Program-made: the position numbers and the translations under genes | The notes under the pieces: generated by a model | Told to the model about the DNA's origin: nothing | The model's database searches: none | What the model saw: only the letters and a program-made list of their open reading frames with translations | Origin: an uncultured Flavobacteriales bacterium | GTDB taxonomy: Bacteria; Bacteroidota; Bacteroidia; Flavobacteriales_D; Sanyastnellaceae | Assembly: GCA_913057815.1 (NCBI GenBank) | Contig: CAJXOV010000062.1 | Location: 1-9,149 of the forward strand | Length of the DNA stretch: 9,149 bases | Direction of reading: 5' to 3' | In this document: positions 1-6,936 of the stretch, piece by piece | Layout of the letters: each line of letters opens with the position of its first letter | Numbering within the stretch: the first letter of the stretch is position 1

Positions 1-35
1 GGTCTCGTGGGCTCGGAGATGTGTATAAGAGACAG
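1..35 (+). other. Nextera (Tn5) library adapter left at contig end
   Basis: Bases 2-35 match the Illumina Nextera read-2 transposase adapter. Bases 17-35 (AGATGTGTATAAGAGACAG) are the 19-bp Tn5 mosaic end. This is laboratory sequence, not genome. Biological sequence begins at about base 36, and the gene running off the left edge is cut by the library fragment end rather than by a biological event. Confidence 0.97.
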
Positions 36-122
36 GTATTAACACTAGGTGCAGCTACTATTTTATTCTTTGGTTTTAGAACCAAAATATGCACAAATTG
101 CAATCACGAATGGAAGGAATAA
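36..122 (+). CDS. C-terminal fragment of a small membrane protein with a CxxCxH knuckle (5' truncated)
   Basis: Directly after the adapter an open frame reads 28 residues to a TAA at 120-122. It has a hydrophobic stretch (VLTLGAATILFFGF), then a basic turn (RTK), then ICTNCNHEWKE. The CxxCxH followed by a Trp near the C-terminus looks like half of a zinc ribbon on the cytoplasmic end of a membrane segment. Only the tail is present, so no family can be named and the metal-binding idea is inference. The stop lies 49 bp before uvrC on the same strand, so co-transcription is possible. A chance open frame of this length cannot be excluded, but a hydrophobic helix plus a Cys knuckle ending in a clean stop argues for a real gene. 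Confidence 0.45.
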   Translation, partial: VLTLGAATILFFGFRTKICTNCNHEWKE

Positions 123-156
123 ACTTGGAATGTATTATTAGCATCCGAGTTCTTTT

Positions 157-164
157 TACCTTTG
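157..164 (+). promoter_or_regulatory. Candidate Bacteroidota -7 box for uvrC
   Basis: TACCTTTG fits the Bacteroidota -7 consensus TAnnTTTG in every fixed position and ends 7 bases before the TTG start of uvrC. No TTG-like -33 element is seen at the usual spacing. If used, transcription would begin at or next to the start codon. Confidence 0.35.
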
Positions 165-171
165 AAAAAAT

Positions 172-1977
172 TTGAAAAAATCAGATCACATAGCAGCTAT
201 TCTAAAGCGTTTACCTGAACAACCTGGAATATATAAGCACTTCGATAAAGACGATAAACTCCTTTATGTGGGGAAGGCTAAAAACCTGAAAAACAGAGTC
301 TCTAGTTATTTCAATAAGAATAAATATGAGAATGGTAAAACGCGGCTATTGGTCTCTAAAATAGTAGACATAAAATTCACTGTTGTAGAAACGGAATTAG
401 ATGCATTGCTGCTGGAAAACTCGCTCATAAAAAAACACCAGCCACGGTATAACATCCAGCTTAAAGATGACAAAACTTACCCCTGGATAGTTATAAAAAA
501 AGAACGTTACCCTAGAGTGTTTCAAACCCGACAAATGATCAAGGATGGTTCAGAATACTTTGGACCTTATCCTCATGTTAAACACATGAAAGCTCTTCTT
601 GGTTTGGTAAAACAGCTTTACAAAATTAGAACGTGTAAGTACAATCTATCCAAGGAAAACGTAGAAGCTGGAAAATTCAAAGTATGCTTGGAGTATCACC
701 TCGGAAATTGTTTAGGAGCTTGTGAAGGAAAAGAGTCTGAAACGCATTACGAAGAAAGCATATCAGGAATCAGGCATATCTTAAAAGGAAATTACGGTGA
801 TTTAAGTAAAACTCTTAAAGTTACCATGGATGAGTTAGCTTCTGAGTTGAAATTTGAAGAAGCAGCGGCTGTTAAAAATAAGTTAGATGTACTTATGGCC
901 TTCCAGTCAAGGAGCACCATAGTGAATGTAGATATACATAATGTGGATGTGTTTACTATTTCTAGTGATTTAAAAAGTGGTTATGTAAACTACATGAAGA
1001 TCAATAATGGTTCTATCACCCAAACCCAAACTACAGAGTTAAAGAAAAGGCTGGATGAAACAGATTCTCAGCTCTTAGAGTTTGCCATTATAGAAATAAG
1101 AGAACGTTATGAAAGTACATCCAACACCATATATGTTCCTGAGGAAGTAGAACTGAATATTCCTGGAGTTAAATTTCATATTCCACAGCGTGGCGATAAG
1201 AAAAAACTCATGGATTTAAGCATGAGAAACGCTATCTATTACAAAAGAGATAAACAGAAAGAAGTAGAATTAACCAACCCAGAAGAACACCAAAATAGGA
1301 TTTTAACTACTCTTCAAAAAGACCTACACTTAGCCGACCTTCCTGTACATATAGAATGTTTTGATAATTCAAATATTCAAGGAACTAACCCAGCCAGTGC
1401 GTGTGTGGTTTTTAAAAACGCCAAGCCAAGCAAAACTGATTACAGAAAATTCAATATAAAAACGGTGGTAGGTCCTGATGATTTTGCCAGTATGAGAGAA
1501 GTGGTCTTCAGAAGGTATTCTCGGCTTATTAGAGAAGGTGAATCACTGCCTCAGCTAGTGATTATAGATGGTGGAAAGGGACAACTTTCTTCAGCCGTTT
1601 CGGCTCTTAAAGAATGTGGAGCTTACGGAAAACTGGCTGTAATCGGTATAGCTAAAAGGTTAGAAGAGATTTACTTCCCAGGAGATTCCTTCCCGGTTTA
1701 TATCAGTAAGAAATCTGAAAGCCTTAAGCTGATTCAGCACTTGAGAAACGAAGCCCATCGTTTTAGTTTGTCTCACCACAGAGATAGGCGTAGCAATAAT
1801 GCTTTTAACAGCTCCCTTGATAGTATTGAAGGTGTAGGACCTAAAACCCAATCCAAACTTTTAAAGCATTTTAAATCTGTAAAAAAAATCAAAGAAGCCC
1901 AAAGAGAAGAATTAGAAAAAGTAATAGGCAAAAAACTAGCCGGTGCTGTTTGGACTTATTTTAGTGAGAATAGTTAG
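172..1977 (+). CDS. uvrC: Excinuclease ABC subunit UvrC
   Basis: UvrC makes both incisions around bulky DNA lesions in nucleotide excision repair, after loading by UvrA and UvrB. The 601-residue length is normal for the family. The N-terminal GIY-YIG nuclease (GIY 19-21, YVG 32-34) makes the 3' cut. Cysteines 155, 172, 180 and 184 sit where the family has its Fe-S cluster ligands. A UVR (UvrB-binding) motif lies at about 212-245. The RNase H-like nuclease for the 5' cut shows FDNSN (Asp398), IDGGKGQ (Asp466) and NEAHRF (His529). A helix-hairpin-helix DNA-binding domain with IEGVGPKT covers about 548-600. The start is TTG: an in-frame TGA at 163-165 rules out extension, and a later start would erode the GIY-YIG domain. 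There is no Shine-Dalgarno sequence. Its stop is 3 bp from the convergent Tim44-like gene. Confidence 0.97.
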   Translation: MKKSDHIAAILKRLPEQPGIYKHFDKDDKLLYVGKAKNLKNRVSSYFNKNKYENGKTRLLVSKIVDIKFTVVETELDALLLENSLIKKHQPRYNIQLKDDKTYPWIVIKKERYPRVFQTRQMIKDGSEYFGPYPHVKHMKALLGLVKQLYKIRTCKYNLSKENVEAGKFKVCLEYHLGNCLGACEGKESETHYEESISGIRHILKGNYGDLSKTLKVTMDELASELKFEEAAAVKNKLDVLMAFQSRSTIVNVDIHNVDVFTISSDLKSGYVNYMKINNGSITQTQTTELKKRLDETDSQLLEFAIIEIRERYESTSNTIYVPEEVELNIPGVKFHIPQRGDKKKLMDLSMRNAIYYKRDKQKEVELTNPEEHQNRILTTLQKDLHLADLPVHIECFDNSNIQGTNPASACVVFKNAKPSKTDYRKFNIKTVVGPDDFASMREVVFRRYSRLIREGESLPQLVIIDGGKGQLSSAVSALKECGAYGKLAVIGIAKRLEEIYFPGDSFPVYISKKSESLKLIQHLRNEAHRFSLSHHRDRRSNNAFNSSLDSIEGVGPKTQSKLLKHFKSVKKIKEAQREELEKVIGKKLAGAVWTYFSENS

Positions 1978-1980
1978 AGA

Positions 1981-2712
1981 TTAAGCTATCCCCAAAGAAG
2001 CTTTCACAGTCTGCGGCACCACATTTTCCAACTTAGCAAATGCTAGACTCATAGAACCTTCATGGATATCATCTAACCTCCATCCGTTCTCTGTGTATTC
2101 CATAATCCATACTTTTTCTATAGAATCATAACCTGGTTTTCCTTCTACCACATTCCCTGTTTCCTTTTCTACTAGGTAATCTTCCATATCGGCTGTGATA
2201 GAAAAAGCTATCTTACTTCCTTCATAATTATTTTCTTCGGATACAGCTATGTATAAAGGTTTCACACTATCATAGCTTTTCACTTTGCATACATTCTTAA
2301 GTCCTTTTCTATTCCATTCATCTAAATATACAAGCTGCTGATTTTGCCAGTACCAGTTGGTAACATAATCGGCTACCTCATCCATTTTCTCTTTATCCCA
2401 AGCTACATGAACTCTCTGATAAACATTCTTCACCTCTTTCTGAAGATTCAACAATTGAAAATCTCTGTTCTTAGTCCCAAGTTTCTCTAGAATCTTTTTA
2501 GTTTTCTTTACTCCAAAGTATTCTCTAAGACGGATATAAAGTATGAACGGAAGTAAGACTATAGTCAAAACAGCCAAAAGCACTTTCCCCCAAAAAGACT
2601 TGAACAATCCTTTGGCTATAGCTCCACCTGGCGCAGCCAAAACTGGTTCTACATAACAACAAATTGCTAGAATTAATAGAAATGAAATCAGGAGTATCTG
2701 CTTGGTCTTCAT
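1981..2712 (-). CDS. Tim44-like domain membrane protein
   Basis: The 243-residue protein has a signal peptide or N-terminal anchor (KTKQ followed by a long hydrophobic run, possible cleavage after VLAA near residue 27) and a second hydrophobic segment at 43-62 followed by RLREYF. Residues about 85-225 resemble the bacterial Tim44-like domain, an NTF2-like fold: a helical lead-in with VHVAWDKEKMDEVADYVTNWYW, then beta strands ending EKVWIMEYTENGWRLDDI. In mitochondria Tim44 tethers Hsp70 to the import pore; the role of bacterial members is unsettled, so I give no function. Start is ATG with no Shine-Dalgarno. It follows the DUF4407 gene by 34 bp on the same strand, with no obvious terminator between, so the two probably form an operon. 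Family call is by recalled pattern and is fairly confident. Confidence 0.75.
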   Translation of the reverse strand: MKTKQILLISFLLILAICCYVEPVLAAPGGAIAKGLFKSFWGKVLLAVLTIVLLPFILYIRLREYFGVKKTKKILEKLGTKNRDFQLLNLQKEVKNVYQRVHVAWDKEKMDEVADYVTNWYWQNQQLVYLDEWNRKGLKNVCKVKSYDSVKPLYIAVSEENNYEGSKIAFSITADMEDYLVEKETGNVVEGKPGYDSIEKVWIMEYTENGWRLDDIHEGSMSLAFAKLENVVPQTVKASLGIA

Positions 2713-2746
2713 AGTTAAAGTAATTAGACCCGAAAGATATAAATTT

Positions 2747-3853
2747 CTAACTCTTAGCCACCCCCATTTGCTCCTCTACATACTCATCTGTCTGAAAACG
2801 AATAAGCGCTCTAGCTTGTTGCTTTTTATAATGGTATGTTTCTTCCTCATTTTCTATAGAAGTATACACTTTCTTATTCAGAGTTTTATCGGCAGCTAAC
2901 ATCGCTTTACGTTGTTGGATTTTCTGCATTGCCCATACATTTACCTTGTCTTCAGCATCAGCATAACGCATGTCATATTCACCTCTTGGGCTTAATAATT
3001 TGGCCAGAATAGGTGATGTTTCTATGGCTAAGAATAACAGAAAGATAAAGAACGAAGGCATCCATGGAAGTTCACCTAATGCGGTAACTCTAGCCATCAA
3101 TCCATCAAACCCATCTATGATAGGCTGCGTTTCGGCCAAATGGGTTTTCTCTTTTTCTTCCAGCATAGCCAGCTCTTCACCTATTCCTCCCTTCATTTCT
3201 GCGGCATTTGCTTTTAGAGCTGCTAACTCTGTCAATGCTGCGTCATGCTTATCTCTTTTCTCTTGATAAACCGGGCCTTTGCCCAATAATCCTGAGCCGG
3301 CTGTTCCTTCAGCTTCTGTAATAAAAACATCATATAAAGCATTAACCTCTGCTTCTTTGGTCAGTACTGATGTGTCTATGTTCTCTAATTCGCGTTGCAA
3401 CGCTATTTCCTCCTGCTCAAAAATCAATCCTACTTGAGCTTGATTTTCCAGTGTCATTTCATTCTTCTGCTCTAGCAAAACTCTATCGATTTCTTTCTCG
3501 AATATTTTTAATTCTAAAGGCTTAGATATCACCACTGCTATAATTAAAGCCAAGATTAATCGAGGAGCAGCTTGTAAAAGCTCGTCCATTTTATCTTCTC
3601 TCTTTTTTATGCTGGAGACTATAAAGCGGTCTAAATTAAAAATCAACAGCCCCCAAACCAGGCCGAAAGCCATGGCCACGAAAACATTATCAAAGACTGT
3701 GTAAAGTGCGTATCCAGCGGCTATAAAAGCCATTACTGCTGTGAAGAAAACCGTGCCTCCTATTCCAGCAAATTTTATCTGTTCTGATTTCGGACATTCA
3801 GATAAAAGGTCCGTGTCTGCGCCTGAGCACATCCAAAAAAATTCCTTTAACAT
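2747..3853 (-). CDS. DUF4407 family four-helix membrane protein
   Basis: The 368 residues show the DUF4407 layout. After a short N-terminus (MLKEFFWMCSGAD) come helices at about 28-52 and 56-74, with the characteristic GLLIFNLDRFIV following. A third helix lies at about 96-114 (RLILALIIAVVISKPLELKIF). A long charged, probably coiled-coil region of about 117-245 leads to a fourth helix at about 264-287 and a basic/acidic cytoplasmic tail. The segment between helices 3 and 4 would project as a helical arm from the membrane. The biochemical function of the family is unknown and I do not assign one. Start is ATG. It is the first gene of a likely operon with the Tim44-like gene, and it is divergent from the NTF2-like gene across 137 bp. 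Confidence 0.85.
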   Translation of the reverse strand: MLKEFFWMCSGADTDLLSECPKSEQIKFAGIGGTVFFTAVMAFIAAGYALYTVFDNVFVAMAFGLVWGLLIFNLDRFIVSSIKKREDKMDELLQAAPRLILALIIAVVISKPLELKIFEKEIDRVLLEQKNEMTLENQAQVGLIFEQEEIALQRELENIDTSVLTKEAEVNALYDVFITEAEGTAGSGLLGKGPVYQEKRDKHDAALTELAALKANAAEMKGGIGEELAMLEEKEKTHLAETQPIIDGFDGLMARVTALGELPWMPSFFIFLLFLAIETSPILAKLLSPRGEYDMRYADAEDKVNVWAMQKIQQRKAMLAADKTLNKKVYTSIENEEETYHYKKQQARALIRFQTDEYVEEQMGVAKS

Positions 3854-3978
3854 TTCGATGGGGTTCTTATGGGTTTACAGCTCTACTAACGTTCAGTACT
3901 CGCTGTATGTTGTGACAAGGTACTTTGTAATACCATTTACCTCTCGTTAAAAATCAATAAAACTGATGTCATTTTTAA

Positions 3979-3986
3979 TAGCTTTA
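3979..3986 (+). promoter_or_regulatory. Candidate -7 box for the NTF2-like gene
   Basis: TAGCTTTA matches TAnnTTTG except for the last base and ends 4 bases before the ATG at 3991. Its first three bases are also an in-frame stop, so the coding frame cannot extend through it. No -33 element is evident. The rest of the 3854-3990 divergent gap shows no clear box for the DUF4407 gene. Confidence 0.3.
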
Positions 3987-3990
3987 CACC

Positions 3991-4452
3991 ATGAAAGAAA
4001 CTATTGAAAAACTCTACTCTTCCTTTGCGGCATTGGATGCTGAAGGCATGTGTTCATGTTATCATGAAGAGGCTACTTTCGAAGATCCAGCATTCGGAAA
4101 ATTAAATTCTGAACAGGCTAAATCTATGTGGAAAATGCTAATCAGTTCTCAAAAAGGAAAAGAGTTTATAGTTACTTATTCAGATATAGAAGCTTCAGAT
4201 TCTTCTGGAACAGCCAAATGGGAAGCTAAATATAATTTTAGTAAAACAGGAAGACCTGTACATAATAAAATTGAATCGTCTTTTGAATTTAAAGATGGAT
4301 TGATCATTAAACATGTAGATCAGTTTAACTTACATTCATGGGCTAAGCAGGCATTGGGCGGCAGTGGAGCTATTCTAGGATGGACAGGATTTTTCAAGAA
4401 AAAACTACAAGCTCAAACAAATTCTCTCTTAAGAAAATTTATGGAAAAGTGA
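3991..4452 (+). CDS. SnoaL/NTF2-like family protein
   Basis: The 153-residue protein has no signal peptide and is probably cytoplasmic. The first half has the hallmark of SnoaL-like / ketosteroid-isomerase-like NTF2 folds: an opening helix (IEKLYSSFAALDAEGMCSCYHEEATFEDP, residues 5-33, described here in parts: a helix, then CYHEEATF, then EDP), a second helix around 40-53, then strands about 59-112 ending FKDGLIIKHVDQFNLHSW. The tail (about 118-153) is basic and extends past the core fold. Members include isomerases, hydratases and many proteins of unknown role; I see no basis for choosing a substrate. Start ATG is fixed by an in-frame TAG at 3979-3981. The CIA30 gene follows 97 bp downstream on the same strand but has its own promoter candidate. 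Confidence 0.8.
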   Translation: MKETIEKLYSSFAALDAEGMCSCYHEEATFEDPAFGKLNSEQAKSMWKMLISSQKGKEFIVTYSDIEASDSSGTAKWEAKYNFSKTGRPVHNKIESSFEFKDGLIIKHVDQFNLHSWAKQALGGSGAILGWTGFFKKKLQAQTNSLLRKFMEK

Positions 4453-4467
4453 ATCAAACGTTCTGAT

Positions 4468-4519
4468 AATCTCACAAATTTAAATTCGTAACCTAAAGCG
4501 GTGAACTTCTGGTGAGATT
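4468..4519. repeat. Inverted repeat between NTF2-like and CIA30 genes
   Basis: AATCTCAC at 4468-4475 and GTGAGATT at 4512-4519 are exact 8-bp inverted arms separated by 36 bases. The loop holds a perfect 10-bp palindrome, AATTTAAATT at 4477-4486. The loop is long for a terminator and no T tract follows. It could be an operator or chance in AT-rich DNA. Confidence 0.3.
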
Positions 4520-4537
4520 TAAGTAGATCTGCACAGA

Positions 4538-4545
4538 TATTTTTG
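4538..4545 (+). promoter_or_regulatory. Candidate -7 box for the CIA30 gene
   Basis: TATTTTTG fits TAnnTTTG fully and ends 4 bases before the GTG start at 4550. An in-frame TGA at 4544-4546 overlaps the box. The following GAGGAG overlaps the start codon and is therefore too close to serve as a Shine-Dalgarno sequence. No clear -33 element is seen. Confidence 0.33.
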
Positions 4546-4549
4546 AGGA

Positions 4550-5083
4550 GTGATAAAATTAATACTTCTCTCAACCTTTGCCTTTATGGTACATTCTACT
4601 CATGTCCTATATGACTTTAAATCAGACTCTCATATTTCCGATTGGAAGGTGGTTGATGACACCGTTATGGGCGGGAAATCTTCTGGAAACTATCACCTTT
4701 CAGATAATGGTCATGGCGTGTTTCATGGTTCTGTTTCATTAGAGAACAATGGCGGTTTTTCATCAGTAAGGCATAGATCAGAGAGTATTTCTCTAGAAGG
4801 TTTTAATGAGTTTATACTTAAAATTAAAGGTGATGGAAAAAGCTACCAGTTCAGAGTAAAAGATGATGTGAATAACTATTATTCTTACAAAACAGAATTT
4901 AAAACGAATGGTAAATGGCAAGAAATTCATCTTAAATTCTCCGATTTTACGCCTTCATTTAGAGGAAGAACATTAGATATTCCTAACTTCTCAGGAGCGT
5001 CTATAGAGGAGATGACTTTTCTTATAGCCAATAAAGAAAATGAAAACTTCAGATTAGAACTAGACCAACTGTCAGTGAAGTAA
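4550..5083 (+). CDS. CIA30 family protein
   Basis: The 177-residue protein carries the CIA30 (complex I intermediate-associated protein 30) fold, a jelly-roll related to carbohydrate-binding modules. The family signature is plain: VLYDF, then SDWKVVDDTVMGGKSSG (residues about 30-46), then a GGFSSVR segment near 68-74, KGDGKSYQFRV near 93-103, and a closing strand FRLELDQLSV. The first 17 residues (MIKLILLSTFAFMVHST) are hydrophobic with one Lys and could be a signal peptide or weak anchor. The GTG start is the first possible one because of the TGA at 4544-4546; an ATG at 4586 is an alternative that would lose the hydrophobic N-terminus. Eukaryotic members assist complex I assembly, but bacterial members occur widely and their role is not established. 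It converges on the repeat protein with 6 bp between stops. Confidence 0.85.
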   Translation: MIKLILLSTFAFMVHSTHVLYDFKSDSHISDWKVVDDTVMGGKSSGNYHLSDNGHGVFHGSVSLENNGGFSSVRHRSESISLEGFNEFILKIKGDGKSYQFRVKDDVNNYYSYKTEFKTNGKWQEIHLKFSDFTPSFRGRTLDIPNFSGASIEEMTFLIANKENENFRLELDQLSVK

Positions 5084-5089
5084 CCTCGT

Positions 5090-6823
5090 TTACCTGAAAA
5101 CAGAAATATGTCCTGTTTTCACTTTTACATTCGTAGCTCCATAGCCGTATTCCGTGATGTAATGATATACTCCATTAGTAACATAATAATCTCCATCAGA
5201 ATGACTACCATCCCAGAAATCTAATGGGTCTTTTGATGTGTAAATCAATTCTCCCCAACGGTTATAAATCCAAATTTCAAACCTAGTAAGTGGACGTGCT
5301 GATACTGCCATCCACACATCATTAATCCCATCGTTATTTGGTGAAAAGGCATTGGGAATGTATAAATCTCCCACACATGTGAGATTAAATAATGTGTCCA
5401 TAGGTAACAGACAAACTCCGCAAGTATCTACGATAGATTCCCCAAATGGAACTCCAGCACAATCTGCACAAGAAATAAAATCACAGGATCCATCATCACA
5501 AGTAGCCAGAGAATTGAAATTACACGCGGTAGGTGAATTGCATCCATCAGGAAGAATACAACTTCCATCATCACATCCAGCTTGCCAATCATAATTGCAT
5601 GCTACAGGATTTATACATCCTTCATAGGTACATGAGCCATCATCTACGGTCACATCAGGATTAAAATTACATGCTATAAAATCAGTGCATCCTAAACAGG
5701 AATAATCACAAGAACCATCGTCACACTGCGCATCAGGGTTATAGTTACACGCTATAGAATCTGTACAGCCATCAGGATATATACATGTGCCGTCATCACA
5801 CTGAGCTATAAATAAGTAATTACAAGCCTCTGGATCAGTACATCCATCTGGATATATACAGTTTCCATCACATTCAGCTTGTGCATCAAAATTACATGCG
5901 TCTGGATCCATGCAGCCTTCACCAAACAGGCAAGATCCATCATCACACTCAGCATCGGGATTATAGTTGCAGGCAGTAGCATTGGTACATCCATCTGGGT
6001 ACACGCACGAATCATTATCGTTTAAAGAATCAGGATTGTAATTACATGCGTTAGGGTCAGTACATCCAAAGCAGATGGATTGAAGCCAAGAGGAAGCATC
6101 ATCTTCATTTGAACATTGACAAAGAATTTCAAGCTCGGCATAACAAAACTCGAAGTTATCTAGACCATAGCCAAAAGATGTAAACCCATCACTAACTCCA
6201 GACAGCACTACTCTAGTAATACAATTTCCATCGGTCTGTAGACTCCAAGAAGAAGGAACGCCATTTCCTGTATTCTGATCACCTGAACTTACTGTAATTT
6301 CGTCTATTATTTCTCCGCTCTCATCTAGTGCTCTGGCAGTAAAAAATTCCTGATTATCTATATCCAATATTTGACCAGAAACCTGATTTACAGGTAGCAC
6401 AAAATCCATCCAAATGGTAGCCGTAGCCAATCCACCTGAGATTCCATCATCGGTAAGAAAATAATTTCCTAGAATAGCCTCAAAACCTGCCGCAGGAGTA
6501 TCTCCTCCAGCCCCTGAAAATCCTTCAGTATTTCCTCCATAATCTACCAAAATCGGTACATCACCATTACTTAATGAGAACCTAACTCCGCTGCTTAAGT
6601 ACTGATTATCTATTGGAGTTAACACTTCAGGAATTTCACCTAAAACAGATTCAAAGTTCACTCCTACACACTGACCTAATAATTCAGCTGCACAAATAGA
6701 TTCACAGTCTCCATCCTCACAGTCAATAAGACCATCACCGTCATTATCTATTCCATCAGCACAGGAACCAATGGTGGTTTCTTGACTATAAATAGCATGA
6801 TTTAAACCTGCTAGAAATAACAA
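5090..6823 (-). CDS. Secreted Cys-rich repeat protein with T9SS type B sorting domain
   Basis: At least 577 residues. A hydrophobic N-terminus ending IYSQ is a signal peptide. Residues 21-40 hold an Asp-rich, probably Ca-binding motif (ADGIDNDGDGLIDCEDGDC). About 55-228 is a beta-rich domain ending GYGLDNFEFC. Eight repeats of about 25 residues, GCTDP.ACNYNP..DDGSC, fill 253-451, followed by CAGVPFGESIVDTCGVC. The C-terminus (about 486-577) is the gliding-motility-associated / type IX secretion domain: LYIPNAFSPNNDGINDVW, YNRWGELIY, DGVY-like GVYHY and a final KTGHISVFR. The protein is thus predicted to be exported and attached at the cell surface or released. Its ligand is unknown. The start is uncertain: TTG at 6823 gives a signal peptide without basic residues, while the frame stays open to a stop at 6932-6934 with no ATG, GTG or TTG upstream. 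Confidence 0.9.
   Translation of the reverse strand: MLFLAGLNHAIYSQETTIGSCADGIDNDGDGLIDCEDGDCESICAAELLGQCVGVNFESVLGEIPEVLTPIDNQYLSSGVRFSLSNGDVPILVDYGGNTEGFSGAGGDTPAAGFEAILGNYFLTDDGISGGLATATIWMDFVLPVNQVSGQILDIDNQEFFTARALDESGEIIDEITVSSGDQNTGNGVPSSWSLQTDGNCITRVVLSGVSDGFTSFGYGLDNFEFCYAELEILCQCSNEDDASSWLQSICFGCTDPNACNYNPDSLNDNDSCVYPDGCTNATACNYNPDAECDDGSCLFGEGCMDPDACNFDAQAECDGNCIYPDGCTDPEACNYLFIAQCDDGTCIYPDGCTDSIACNYNPDAQCDDGSCDYSCLGCTDFIACNFNPDVTVDDGSCTYEGCINPVACNYDWQAGCDDGSCILPDGCNSPTACNFNSLATCDDGSCDFISCADCAGVPFGESIVDTCGVCLLPMDTLFNLTCVGDLYIPNAFSPNNDGINDVWMAVSARPLTRFEIWIYNRWGELIYTSKDPLDFWDGSHSDGDYYVTNGVYHYITEYGYGATNVKVKTGHISVFR
5095..5121 (+). terminator. Hairpin 3' of CIA30, inside the end of the convergent gene
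   Basis: TGAAAACAG (5095-5103) and CTGTTTTCA (5113-5121) form a perfect 9-bp stem with a 9-base loop. It begins 11 bases after the CIA30 stop and is followed on the plus strand by CTTTTAC, a weak T tract. It could terminate CIA30 transcripts. On the minus strand it lies within the last codons of the secreted repeat protein and has no T tract after it. Confidence 0.4.
5471..6067 (-). repeat. Eight tandem ~75-bp units coding for Cys-rich repeats
   Basis: The units correspond to residues 253-277, 278-302, 303-326, 327-351, 352-377, 378-401, 402-426 and 427-451 of the secreted protein. Each starts G-C, has ACN-[YF] at about position 8, and most have DDG[ST]C near position 18. Unit 3 is one residue short (CDGNC for CDDGSC). 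Unit 5 is one longer with an extra Cys (DYSCLG). Unit 6 has VTVDDGSC, lacking the Cys before DDG. DNA copies are diverged, so this is an old array rather than a fresh expansion. Confidence 0.9.
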
Positions 6824-6862
6824 TAGAACGAGTCGATATAGAGTAGGATTATTGATAGATAT
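6824..6862 (-). other. Likely 5' coding extension of the repeat protein lacking a standard start codon
   Basis: In frame upstream of the TTG at 6823 the sequence reads ISINNPTLYRLVLL, running into LFLAGLNHAIYSQ. This supplies the basic residue (Arg) and the rest of the hydrophobic core expected in a signal peptide, so translation very probably begins upstream of 6823. The only near-cognate codons are ATA (6860-6862) and ATC (6854-6856). Either a rare start codon is used or a point change destroyed an ATG. Confidence 0.4.
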
Positions 6863-6914
6863 GCTGTTTACAATTAATACAATAAGATCGAAATAGAGCC
6901 TATTGTGATCGATA

Positions 6915-6922
6915 TAAAAGTA
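6915..6922 (-). promoter_or_regulatory. Candidate -7 box for the secreted repeat protein
   Basis: On the minus strand TACTTTTA matches TAnnTTTG except for the last base. It lies about 53 bases before the ATA and 92 before the TTG candidates, giving this gene a longer leader than its neighbours. No clear -33 element is visible. Confidence 0.2.
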
Positions 6923-6936
6923 ACACCTAGATTACT

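Noticed and set aside
17..35. Tn5 mosaic end as a natural transposon terminus
   Set aside because: The full adapter precedes it from base 2 and there is no transposase or second end, so it is a library artefact.
1660..1851. 63-codon minus-strand frame within uvrC
   Set aside because: It lies entirely inside conserved UvrC catalytic and HhH coding sequence and resembles no known protein.
1984..2005. AAGCT...AGCTT arms as a terminator for uvrC
   Set aside because: Only 5-bp arms with a long loop and no T tract, inside the Tim44-like coding end.
2702..3266. Plus-strand frames antisense to the DUF4407 gene and the start of the Tim44-like gene (2702-2899 and 2970-3266)
   Set aside because: They are shadows of a well-supported membrane protein; the hydrophobic stretch in the first comes from AT-rich antisense codons.
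3741..3950. Plus-strand 69-codon frame over the DUF4407 start and divergent gap
   Set aside because: Most of it is antisense to the DUF4407 N-terminus and it has no recognisable features.
5352..6015. Frames overlapping the Cys-rich repeats (5352-5594 + and 5806-6015 -)
   Set aside because: Out-of-frame readings of the tandem repeat; their apparent regularity only mirrors the repeat period.
5471..6067. CRISPR array
   Set aside because: The 75-bp periodicity is diverged coding repeats continuous in frame, with no identical repeats or unique spacers.
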